The position numbers were made by a program, and so were the translations under genes. The notes below the pieces were generated by a model. The model did no database searches, was not told where the DNA came from, and saw only the letters and a list, made by a program, of their open reading frames with translations. This document shows, piece after piece, positions 1 to 5,508 of a DNA stretch of 6,512 bases. The stretch comes from an uncultured Eubacteriales bacterium (lineage in GTDB: Bacteria; Bacillota; Clostridia; Oscillospirales; Oscillospiraceae), in assembly GCA_900550615.1 (NCBI GenBank), contig URSX01000091.1, forward strand, positions 1 through 6,512, read 5' to 3'. The first letter of the stretch is position 1; each line of letters starts with the position of its first letter.

Positions 1-12
1 TTGGGTTTCCCT

Positions 13-48
13 CACACACCCTTCCTTACCGTTATCGCAAGTATACCA
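13..48 (-). promoter_or_regulatory. Possible leftward promoter and RBS at the window edge
   Basis: Reading the minus strand, an extended -10 element (TGG then TATACT, plus-strand 40-48) is followed by an AAGGAAGG Shine-Dalgarno-like run (20-27). A GTG codon then opens a frame (from 15) that stays open to the edge. The ten bases GTGGTATACT are identical to the -10 region of the radC promoter. No convincing -35 box lies 17 bases upstream, and the spacing from SD to GTG is only 4 bases. Only about five codons would be inside the window, so a gene cannot be confirmed. Confidence 0.3.
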
Positions 49-65
49 CTTTATCAACAGTCTCA

Positions 66-85
66 GGGCTGCCCGCAGGCAGCCC
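66..85 (-). terminator. GC hairpin downstream of radC
   Basis: A perfect 8-bp inverted repeat, GGGCTGCC and GGCAGCCC with a CGCA loop, lies 14 bases past the radC stop codon. Its position suggests that it ends the radC transcript. The bases after it on the minus strand (TGAGACTGTTG) are not a U-tract, so it is not a textbook intrinsic terminator and may only stabilise the 3' end. Read on the plus strand it is followed by TTCCTTCCCC, so it could also act on transcription entering from the left. Confidence 0.45.
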
Positions 86-99
86 TTCCTTCCCCTCTC

Positions 100-771
100 T
101 TACAGCAGCATCCCGCTGGCGGCCATGGACACATAGTCCCCGTCCGCCACCACAATGTGATCCACCAGCTGGATATTCATGGTGCGCAGTGCGTCCCGGA
201 TGAGCCGCGTGGTGGCAATGTCCTCCTGGGACGGCAGCGCCACGCCACTGGGATGGTTGTGGGCCAGCACAACACTCACCGCTCCTGCCCGGAGGGCATG
301 CTCCACCACCTGCCGCACGCTCACCGCCGCCATGCTCACATCGCCCTGAGCCAGGCACCGGGAGGAGAGCACCTTGCCCTTACCGTCCAGGCATACCTGC
401 CAGAGCATTTCCTTCCTGCTGCCGGACAGCAGCTCCGTAAAATACTCTCCGCAGCTGTCCACGGAGTTGAGGATACGCTCCTTCGTGCTCCGTGCCGCCC
501 GCCGGCATAGGGTGGGCACCAGCGCCACCAGCAGCGCAGCCTGCTGGCCCATACCCTTCACGCAGGCCAGCTCCTCTTCCGAGGCCGACAGCACACCCTG
601 CAGCGATCCGAACTGCTTCAGCAGCCTGTGGGCCAGCTCATTGGTGTCCCGCCGGGGGATGGCGTAGTACAGCAGCATCTCCAGCAGCTCGTGGTCGGCA
701 AAGCCCACCTCCCCGCTCTCCAGCAGTCTCTTCTTCATTCTGGCCCGGTGTCCCTCATGGATGCCGCCCAT
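100..771 (-). CDS. radC: RadC family JAB/MPN domain protein
   Basis: This 223-residue protein has the typical length and order of the RadC family. The N-terminus carries the family signature (HEGHRARMKKRL, residues 5-16). A helix-hairpin-helix-like segment follows at about 55-85 (VKGMGQQAA), then the JAB/MPN metalloprotease-like domain at about 100-223. The JAMM metal motif is complete: H171 and H173 in HNHPSG, D184 in SQED, and a likely upstream glutamate at E121. RadC proteins were named for DNA repair, but that role is disputed and their substrate is unknown. I chose the ATG at 771 over the TTG at 810 for two reasons: AAGGGGGT (781-788) is a good Shine-Dalgarno 9 bases upstream, and a strong promoter places the transcript start at about 805, on top of the TTG. 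The usual arginine-glutamate pair before the second half of the motif reads RQVVEHAL here (153-160). The gene is monocistronic and divergent from the hydrogenase operon. Confidence 0.93.
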   Translation of the reverse strand: MGGIHEGHRARMKKRLLESGEVGFADHELLEMLLYYAIPRRDTNELAHRLLKQFGSLQGVLSASEEELACVKGMGQQAALLVALVPTLCRRAARSTKERILNSVDSCGEYFTELLSGSRKEMLWQVCLDGKGKVLSSRCLAQGDVSMAAVSVRQVVEHALRAGAVSVVLAHNHPSGVALPSQEDIATTRLIRDALRTMNIQLVDHIVVADGDYVSMAASGMLL

Positions 772-811
772 GCCGCTGCCACCCCCTTTCGCTCCCGGCT
801 CTTTCTGCAAG

Positions 812-840
812 AGTATACCACGAATTATTCCTTATCTCAA
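812..840 (-). promoter_or_regulatory. SigA-type promoter of radC
   Basis: On the minus strand the sequence is TTGAGA (plus 835-840), a 17-base spacer, then TATACT (plus 812-817). A TG dinucleotide one base upstream makes it an extended -10. Both boxes match the consensus at five of six positions and the spacing is ideal. Initiation would fall near 805, leaving a leader of about 34 bases before the ATG at 771. This rules against translation from the upstream TTG at 810. Confidence 0.8.
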
Positions 841-939
841 GCATTCTCCCGGCCCCAGTGGCATTTTTTGCAGGATTTTCCTCTATGCCTATCGTTTTGC
901 ACAATTTTATCGCTTATTTTTCGTCGTGTCCACTACGCA

Positions 940-969
940 AAAAGATTGTTAAAACTATTGCAATCTTTT
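940..969 (+). promoter_or_regulatory. Candidate Rex operator (redox-sensing dyad)
   Basis: A 30-base dyad has perfect 9-base outer arms, AAAAGATTG (940-948) and CAATCTTTT (961-969). The core at 946-963 reads TTGTTAA-AACT-ATTGCAA. The clostridial Rex consensus is TTGTTAA-N4-TTAACAA; the left half matches 7 of 7 and the right half 4 of 7, and the core shares its centre (954.5) with the outer arms. The site overlaps the -35 box of the hydrogenase promoter, so a bound protein would block RNA polymerase. Rex is an NADH/NAD+ sensor known to control fermentation and hydrogenase genes in Clostridia. The assignment is an inference because no rex gene is in the window. Confidence 0.55.
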
Positions 970-985
970 CAGGCTATGATAAAAT
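958..985 (+). promoter_or_regulatory. Promoter of the hydCBA operon
   Basis: TTGCAA (958-963), a 16-base spacer and TAAAAT (980-985) form a SigA-like promoter, with the transcript start expected near 992. The leader is then about 60 bases long before the hydC ATG. The -35 box is the right end of the Rex-like dyad, which suggests repression by occlusion. It is the only good plus-strand promoter I found in the 280-base divergent region; the stretch 841-935 is T-rich and shows nothing else recognisable. Confidence 0.6.
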
Positions 986-1051
986 ATTTTTGCCGTGCAG
1001 TTTTATGTGCGGCAGGATCGGAAAGACAATTGTGTGAAGGAGAACAAAACC

Positions 1052-1540
1052 ATGAGCATGAACGAACGCCTGGCCCGGGTGGGCGGCATCATTGATGCCC
1101 ACGGGGCGCAGCCCAGTCAGTTGATCGCCATATTGCAGGATACGCAATCAGCCTTCAACTACCTCAGCCAAGAGGACATGACCCTCATCGCCCACCGCCT
1201 GGGCATCAGCACGGCCAAGGTCTACAGCGTAGCGACATTTTATGAGAATTTTTCCCTGGAGCCCAAGGGCAAGCACATTATCCGTGTGTGCGACGGCACC
1301 GCCTGTCACGTCCGCAAGTCCCAGCCCATTTACGACGCCATCCGCGACTATATGCAGCTCACCGGCAAGCGCAAGACTGATGCCGAGGGTCTCTTCACCC
1401 TGGAGACCGTGGCCTGCTTGGGTGCCTGCGGCCTTTCCCCGGTGCTGACCATCGACGGGGAGGTCCATGCCAAGATGACCCCGGACTCCGCCCTGGCGCT
1501 GCTGGATACCATTCGTAAAGAGGAGGGCCTTGCCAAATGA
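1052..1540 (+). CDS. hydC: [FeFe] hydrogenase subunit HydC (NuoE/HndA-like, [2Fe-2S])
   Basis: This 162-residue protein is a NuoE-family thioredoxin-like ferredoxin. It should pass electrons within the soluble HydABC complex, next to the flavin subunit HydB. An N-terminal helical region (about 1-70) includes the family segment GISTAKVYSVATFYENF (51-67). The thioredoxin-like domain holds the four [2Fe-2S] ligands C80 and C85 (CDGTAC) and C122 and C126 (CLGAC). Length and motif spacing match NuoE, HndA and HydC. The frame extends upstream to a GTG at 995, but I start at the ATG at 1052 because GAAGGAGA (1036-1043) lies 8 bases before it and the 995 codon sits almost on the expected transcript start. 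It is the first gene of the operon and its stop overlaps the next start (ATGA). An isolated gene of this type could belong to complex I or formate dehydrogenase; the adjacent hydA settles the assignment. Confidence 0.95.
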   Translation: MSMNERLARVGGIIDAHGAQPSQLIAILQDTQSAFNYLSQEDMTLIAHRLGISTAKVYSVATFYENFSLEPKGKHIIRVCDGTACHVRKSQPIYDAIRDYMQLTGKRKTDAEGLFTLETVACLGACGLSPVLTIDGEVHAKMTPDSALALLDTIRKEEGLAK

Positions 1541-3432
1541 GCATTCTGACCCGAGAGGGCTTCCACGCCCTGCAGGCCCAGGCCGCCGATGCCTTAGAGC
1601 GCAGCAAATCCGCCCTGACGGTGCTCATCTGCGCCGGCACCGGCTGCATCGCCAGCGGCTCCATGAAAGTCTATGAAAACCTCCGTACCGAGTGCCAGGC
1701 AAGGGGCCTGAACATCTATGTGGGCCTCACCCACCACGGGGAGGAGGAGAAGAGCCTCCACATTAAAATGAGCGGCTGCCACGGCTTCTGCGAAATGGGC
1801 TGCTTGGTGCACATCGAGCCTCTGGGCGTCATGTATGTCCGGGTAAAGCCCGAGGACTGCCACGAGATCGTGGAGCGCACCCTTCTGGGCGGCGAGATCA
1901 TCGACCGCCTGACCTATCACCAAAACGGCATCTCCTACCCCCGGCAGGAGGACATCCCCTTCTATAAAAAGCAGCACCGCGTGGTCCTGAAGGGCTGCGG
2001 TGCCAGCGATGCCGAGGACCTGGAGGAATACATCGCCAAGGACGGCTACCGCGCCTTTGAAAAGGCCCTGTTCGACATGTCCGGCGAGGCCATCTGCCGG
2101 GAAATTTCCGACTCCGGCCTCCGGGGCCGGGGCGGCGGCGGCTTCCCCGCTGGGCGCAAGTGGGAGAGTGTGCGCAAAAACGTCTCCGACGTGAAGTACA
2201 TCGTCTGCAACGGCGACGAGGGTGACCCCGGCGCGTTCATGGACCGCTCCATCATGGAGGGCAACCCCCATTCCGTCATCGAGGGCATGATGATCGCCGG
2301 CGTGGCCACCGGGGCCACCGAGGGCTATATCTATGTCCGGGCCGAGTATCCCCTGGCGGTAGAGCGCCTGCAGGTGGCCATTGACAAGGCCACTCAGCTG
2401 GGCCTTTTGGGCGATAACATCATGGACTCCGGCTTTAGCTTCCATATGCACATCAACCGGGGTGCCGGCGCCTTCGTCTGCGGCGAGGGCAGCGCCCTCA
2501 CCGCCTCCATCGAGGGCAAGCGCGGCATGCCCCGCACCAAGCCGCCCCGTACCGTGGATCAGGGTCTGTGGGGCAAGCCCACGGTGCTGAACAACGTGGA
2601 GACCTTTGCCAATGTCCCCGGCATTCTCAATAAGGGCGCCGGCTGGTACCGCTCCATCGGCACCGACGGCAGCTCCGGCACCAAGACCTTTGCCCTCACC
2701 GGCAACGTGGTGAACACCGGTCTTGTGGAGGTGCCCATGGGTGCCACCCTCCGGGAGATCATCTTCGACATCGGCGGCGGCATCCAGAACGGTAAGAAGT
2801 TCAAGGCCGTGCAGATCGGCGGCCCCGCCGGCGGCTGTCTCACTGAGGAGCATCTGGACCTGCCCCTGGACTTCGACTCCCTGAAGAAGGTGGGTGCCAT
2901 CGTAGGCTCCGGCGGCCTGGTGGTCATGGACGAGGACACCTGCATGGTGGAGACCGCCCGTTTCTTCATGCACTTCACCCAGAACGAGTCCTGCGGCAAG
3001 TGCGTCCCCTGCCGGGAGGGCACCAAGCGCATGCTGGAGATTTTAGACCGGATCGTTGCCAACGAGGGCTCCCCCGAGGACCTGGACCTGCTGGAGAGCC
3101 TGTCCGACACCATCTCCACCACCGCCCTGTGCGGCCTGGGCCAGAGCGCCTGTAAGCCGGTGCTCAGCACCCTGCGCTACTTCCGGGAGGAGTATCTCAA
3201 CCATGTGGTGGATCACCACTGCCCTGTGTGCAACGGCCGCAAGCGCCGCCTGGAAATCAAGCCCGAGCTGTGCAAGGGCTGCGGCAAGTGCGCCCGGAAC
3301 TGCCCCATGGAGGCCATTTCCGGCCAGCCCCGCTCGCCGTATGTCATCGACAATGAAAAGTGCATCCACTGCGGTGCCTGCTGGGGCGCCTGCCCCTTCG
3401 GGGCCATTGATGCCATCGAAGAGGAGGGTTAA
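1537..3432 (+). CDS. hydB: [FeFe] hydrogenase flavoprotein subunit HydB (NuoF/HndC-like)
   Basis: This 631-residue subunit should bind FMN and NAD(P)(H) and link them to HydA. Domains in order: a thioredoxin-like [2Fe-2S] domain (about 25-115; C32, C37, C81, C85); the NuoF core with the FMN glycine-rich loop GLRGRGGGGFPAGRKW (194-209) and nucleotide motif GDEGDPGAFMDR (226-237); an SLBB-like region (about 340-440); and a [4Fe-4S] site at C486, C489, C492 and C532. Next comes an HHCPVC patch (560-565) that may bind another metal. The C-terminal ferredoxin has two [4Fe-4S] sets (C579, C582, C585, C589; C609, C612, C615, C619). The N-terminal domain corresponds to separate HndB of Desulfovibrio, so it is fused here. 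The start overlaps hydC by 4 bases, with AAGAGGAGGG (1518-1527) 9 bases upstream. Whether it uses NADH or NADPH, and whether it bifurcates electrons, cannot be read directly from the sequence. Confidence 0.96.
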   Translation: MSILTREGFHALQAQAADALERSKSALTVLICAGTGCIASGSMKVYENLRTECQARGLNIYVGLTHHGEEEKSLHIKMSGCHGFCEMGCLVHIEPLGVMYVRVKPEDCHEIVERTLLGGEIIDRLTYHQNGISYPRQEDIPFYKKQHRVVLKGCGASDAEDLEEYIAKDGYRAFEKALFDMSGEAICREISDSGLRGRGGGGFPAGRKWESVRKNVSDVKYIVCNGDEGDPGAFMDRSIMEGNPHSVIEGMMIAGVATGATEGYIYVRAEYPLAVERLQVAIDKATQLGLLGDNIMDSGFSFHMHINRGAGAFVCGEGSALTASIEGKRGMPRTKPPRTVDQGLWGKPTVLNNVETFANVPGILNKGAGWYRSIGTDGSSGTKTFALTGNVVNTGLVEVPMGATLREIIFDIGGGIQNGKKFKAVQIGGPAGGCLTEEHLDLPLDFDSLKKVGAIVGSGGLVVMDEDTCMVETARFFMHFTQNESCGKCVPCREGTKRMLEILDRIVANEGSPEDLDLLESLSDTISTTALCGLGQSACKPVLSTLRYFREEYLNHVVDHHCPVCNGRKRRLEIKPELCKGCGKCARNCPMEAISGQPRSPYVIDNEKCIHCGACWGACPFGAIDAIEEEG

Positions 3433-3435
3433 GCC

Positions 3436-5139
3436 ATGGCAAAAGGAATTATGATTATCGACGGCATCCGCGTTCCCTTTGACGGGGAGAAAAATGTCCT
3501 GGCCGTTGTGCGCAAGGCGGGCATCGACATCCCCACCTTCTGCTATTATTCTGACCTGAGCGTCTACGGTGCTTGCCGTATGTGCATGGTGGAGGACACC
3601 AAAACAGGCAAGATCGAGGCCTCCTGCTCCATGGAGCCCCGGGACGGCATGTCCATCCGCACCAACACCGCGAAGCTCTTAAAGCACCGGCGCATGATCC
3701 TGGAGCTGCTCCTGGCCTCCCACGATTGCAACTGCACCAACTGCGCCAAGAGCGGCAACTGCCGCCTGCAGGAGCTGGCCCAGCGCTTCGGTGTGCGGCA
3801 TATTCGCTTTCCGGATACCCGCCCCCGCTATGAGATGGACTACACCAGCTACGCCATCTTCCGTGACCCCAATAAGTGCATCCTCTGCGGCGATTGCGTC
3901 CGGGTCTGCGAGGAGAAGCAGGGCCAGGGCATCCTGGACTTTGCCGGCCGGGGCAGCGAGCTGCAGGTAATGCCCGCCTTCGACAAGAAGCTCAGCGAGA
4001 CCAAGTGCGTCAGCTGCGGCCAGTGTGCCGCTGTGTGTACCACCGGCGCCATCACCGTTAACGATCAGATCGGCACCGCCTGGAAGGCCATTCACGACCC
4101 CCAAAAGCGGGTGGTGGTGCAGATCGCCCCTGCCGTCCGGGTGGCCATCGGCGAGGAATTTGGCTATGCTCCCGGTGAGAACATCCTGGATCGAGTGGTC
4201 TCCGCCCTGAAGATCATGGGCGTGGACGAGGTATATGACACCAACTTTGCCGCCGACATGACCACCATTTCCGAGGCGGAGGAATTTCTCCAGCGGCTGC
4301 AGGCAGGCGGACCCTTCCCCATGTTCACCTCCTGCTGCCCCGCCTGGGTCAAGTATCTGGAACTGAACGACCCCAAGTACCTGAAAAATATCTCTACCTG
4401 CAAGTCTCCCATGGAGATGTTCGCCGCCGTGCTCCGGGAGAAATACGCGGAAAAGGACGCCTCCGACGGCCGCACCACCTATCACATTGCCATCATGCCC
4501 TGCACGGCCAAGAAAATGGAGGCCGCCCGAGACGAATTCTTCCACAACGGCACCCCGGATGTAGACCTGGTCCTCACCACCCGGGAGCTGGTGGATATGA
4601 TCCGGGAGACAGGCATCCATCTGGACGAGCTGGAGCTGGAGTCCCCTGACCTCCCCTTCGGTTTGGGCTCCGGTGCGGCGGTGATCTATGGCGTCACCGG
4701 CGGCGTGGCGGAGTCCGTTGTGCGCCACTGCCTGCCCGATAAAACCAAAAATGCCCTGCGCCAGGTGCGCGTGTCCGGCATCCGGGGCGATGCACCCATC
4801 CGGGAGGTCACCTATGACGTAGGCGGCACGGAAATTAAGATCGCCGTGGTCAACGGCCTGGTTCACGCCAAGGAGCTTATTGCCGATATCGAGTCCGGCA
4901 AGCGTTTTTATCATCTGGTAGAGGTCATGAGCTGTCAGGGCGGCTGCGTGGGCGGCGCGGGCCAGCCCTACGGCCTCACCGCCGCTAAACGAGAGCGCGG
5001 CAAGGGTCTTTATGCCGCCGATGCCTCGGCTCTGTTCAAGCGTGCCGAGAAGAACCCCGTGGTCACGGCCATGCTCTCGGACTTCGGCCCCCAGTGGTGC
5101 CACGAGCACCTCCACGTCCACTACGGAGATAAAGAATAA
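3436..5139 (+). CDS. hydA: [FeFe] hydrogenase catalytic subunit HydA (HndD-like)
   Basis: This 567-residue group A [FeFe] hydrogenase catalyses reversible proton reduction to H2 in the cytoplasm. The N-terminal relay has a [2Fe-2S] domain (C36, C47, C50, C64), a His-ligated [4Fe-4S] site (H96, C100, C103, C109) and two ferredoxin [4Fe-4S] sets (C148, C151, C154, C158; C191, C194, C197, C201). The H-cluster domain carries all three motifs: TSCCPAW (298-304), MPCTAKKME (354-362) and EVMSCQGGCVGGAGQP (496-511). The cluster ligands are C301, C355, C500 and C504. By alignment from memory with clostridial CpI, the proton-path residues are kept (C300, E280, E283, S320). The third motif has GGAGQP instead of the common GGGQP. 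The protein is about as long as CpI and HndD and lacks the extra C-terminal [2Fe-2S] domain of Thermotoga HydA. GAGGAGGG (3421-3428) lies 7 bases before the ATG, and only 3 bases separate it from hydB. Active-site assembly needs HydE, HydF and HydG from elsewhere. Confidence 0.97.
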   Translation: MAKGIMIIDGIRVPFDGEKNVLAVVRKAGIDIPTFCYYSDLSVYGACRMCMVEDTKTGKIEASCSMEPRDGMSIRTNTAKLLKHRRMILELLLASHDCNCTNCAKSGNCRLQELAQRFGVRHIRFPDTRPRYEMDYTSYAIFRDPNKCILCGDCVRVCEEKQGQGILDFAGRGSELQVMPAFDKKLSETKCVSCGQCAAVCTTGAITVNDQIGTAWKAIHDPQKRVVVQIAPAVRVAIGEEFGYAPGENILDRVVSALKIMGVDEVYDTNFAADMTTISEAEEFLQRLQAGGPFPMFTSCCPAWVKYLELNDPKYLKNISTCKSPMEMFAAVLREKYAEKDASDGRTTYHIAIMPCTAKKMEAARDEFFHNGTPDVDLVLTTRELVDMIRETGIHLDELELESPDLPFGLGSGAAVIYGVTGGVAESVVRHCLPDKTKNALRQVRVSGIRGDAPIREVTYDVGGTEIKIAVVNGLVHAKELIADIESGKRFYHLVEVMSCQGGCVGGAGQPYGLTAAKRERGKGLYAADASALFKRAEKNPVVTAMLSDFGPQWCHEHLHVHYGDKE

Positions 5140-5157
5140 CGAAACGCCGCTGTATGC

Positions 5158-5195
5158 CAAGGCAGGGCGCAGTCAACTGGCTGCCCCCTGCCTTG
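5158..5195 (+). terminator. Strong hairpin after hydA, possible operon terminator
   Basis: Perfect 10-base arms, CAAGGCAGGG (5158-5167) and CCCTGCCTTG (5186-5195), enclose an 18-base loop that contains a further CAGT/ACTG pairing. The structure begins 19 bases past the hydA stop, the expected place for a terminator. The sequence after it (AACAATCTCCCG) has no T-run, so intrinsic termination would be weak. It could instead be a 3'-end stabiliser or part of a dispersed repeat. Confidence 0.5.
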
Positions 5196-5234
5196 AACAA
5201 TCTCCCGTAAGGTGTCCCCCACATGCCCCGCCGC

Positions 5235-5326
5235 CACCGCACCCCTTGCAAAAATCCTGTCATTGCGAACCAGTGACCGACATCCCTGGTATGGCAATCC
5301 GCGTCCCCCTTGCACCGCACCTCTTG
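5235..5326. repeat. REP/MITE-like palindrome with flanking direct repeats
   Basis: A two-step imperfect palindrome lies in the gene-free gap. The outer stem is ATTGC (5262-5266) with GCAAT (5294-5298), and the inner stem is ACCAG (5269-5273) with CTGGT (5286-5290). The wording CATTGCGA...GGCAATCCGC resembles short dispersed intergenic palindromes common in Firmicute genomes. CCCCTTGCA occurs at 5242-5250 and 5306-5314, exactly flanking a 55-base interior. A second overlapping pair, CACCGCACC-C/T-CTTG, occurs at 5235-5248 and 5313-5326. These may be target duplications or part of the unit. No transposase or credible protein is encoded. Multiple genomic copies would confirm the call. Confidence 0.55.
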
Positions 5327-5432
5327 TTATGCTTCCGCAGGGGCCGGTGTCCTCAACGCCCTGAACCGGGCTTGTACCGCATCCTCCGCCCTGTCATAAG
5401 TCCCGTTTATTCCTGCGATAAAAAATAAATAC

Positions 5433-5461
5433 TTTACTTATGTGAAAGACTATAATATACT
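5433..5461 (+). promoter_or_regulatory. Promoter of the F420-ligase-like gene
   Basis: TTTACT (5433-5438), a 17-base spacer and TATACT (5456-5461) form a SigA-like promoter; an overlapping perfect TATAAT sits at 5451-5456. Initiation near 5468 leaves a leader of about 41 bases. AAAGGAG (5493-5499) then lies 9 bases before the ATG at 5509. This shows that the gene is transcribed on its own and is not only a read-through product of the hydrogenase operon. No operator-like dyad is evident here. Confidence 0.65.
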
Positions 5462-5508
5462 ATGTCTGTTTGGTAAATGAATTCCGAAAAACAAAGGAGC
5501 GTAATACT

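Larger units (their letters stand above)
5140..5508. other. Gene-free region between hydA and the next gene
   Basis: No credible protein gene lies in these 369 bases. The reading frames present are short, lack convincing ribosome binding sites and cross the repeats. The first 270 bases or so are GC-rich and hold the hairpin and the REP/MITE-like palindrome. From about 5405 the composition turns sharply AT-rich and carries the promoter of the next gene. In 5327-5405 I see only a weak CCGGT/ACCGG pairing. A small RNA cannot be excluded, but nothing matches a family that I know. Confidence 0.6.

Noticed and set aside
1..510. Plus-strand frame opposite the 3' half of radC, from the left edge
   Set aside because: It is Pro/His-rich with no domain and lies antisense to an intact radC with a complete JAMM motif.
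995..1051. Upstream GTG start giving hydC 19 extra residues
   Set aside because: There is no Shine-Dalgarno before the GTG, and it sits almost on the predicted transcript start; the ATG at 1052 has a strong, well-spaced site.
1594..2973. Long minus-strand open frame of 459 codons opposite hydB
   Set aside because: It is the antisense shadow of hydB. The translation is rich in Gly, Ala, His and Asp with no recognisable domain, and hydB has full motifs. Long antisense frames are common opposite GC-rich genes.
3679..5160. Long minus-strand open frame of 493 codons opposite hydA
   Set aside because: It has the same shadow pattern, no family motif, and ends just beyond the hydA start region; hydA on the plus strand carries every expected hydrogenase residue.
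5063..5320. Minus-strand frames of 64-85 codons across the hydA end and the gap
   Set aside because: They have no convincing start region, and their sequence consists of repeat and hairpin DNA plus antisense hydA. Such short frames over dispersed repeats are usually spurious.
5434..5470. Possible second Rex site at the promoter of the last gene
   Set aside because: Only a partial half-site (TGTGAA) is present with no inverted partner at the right distance.
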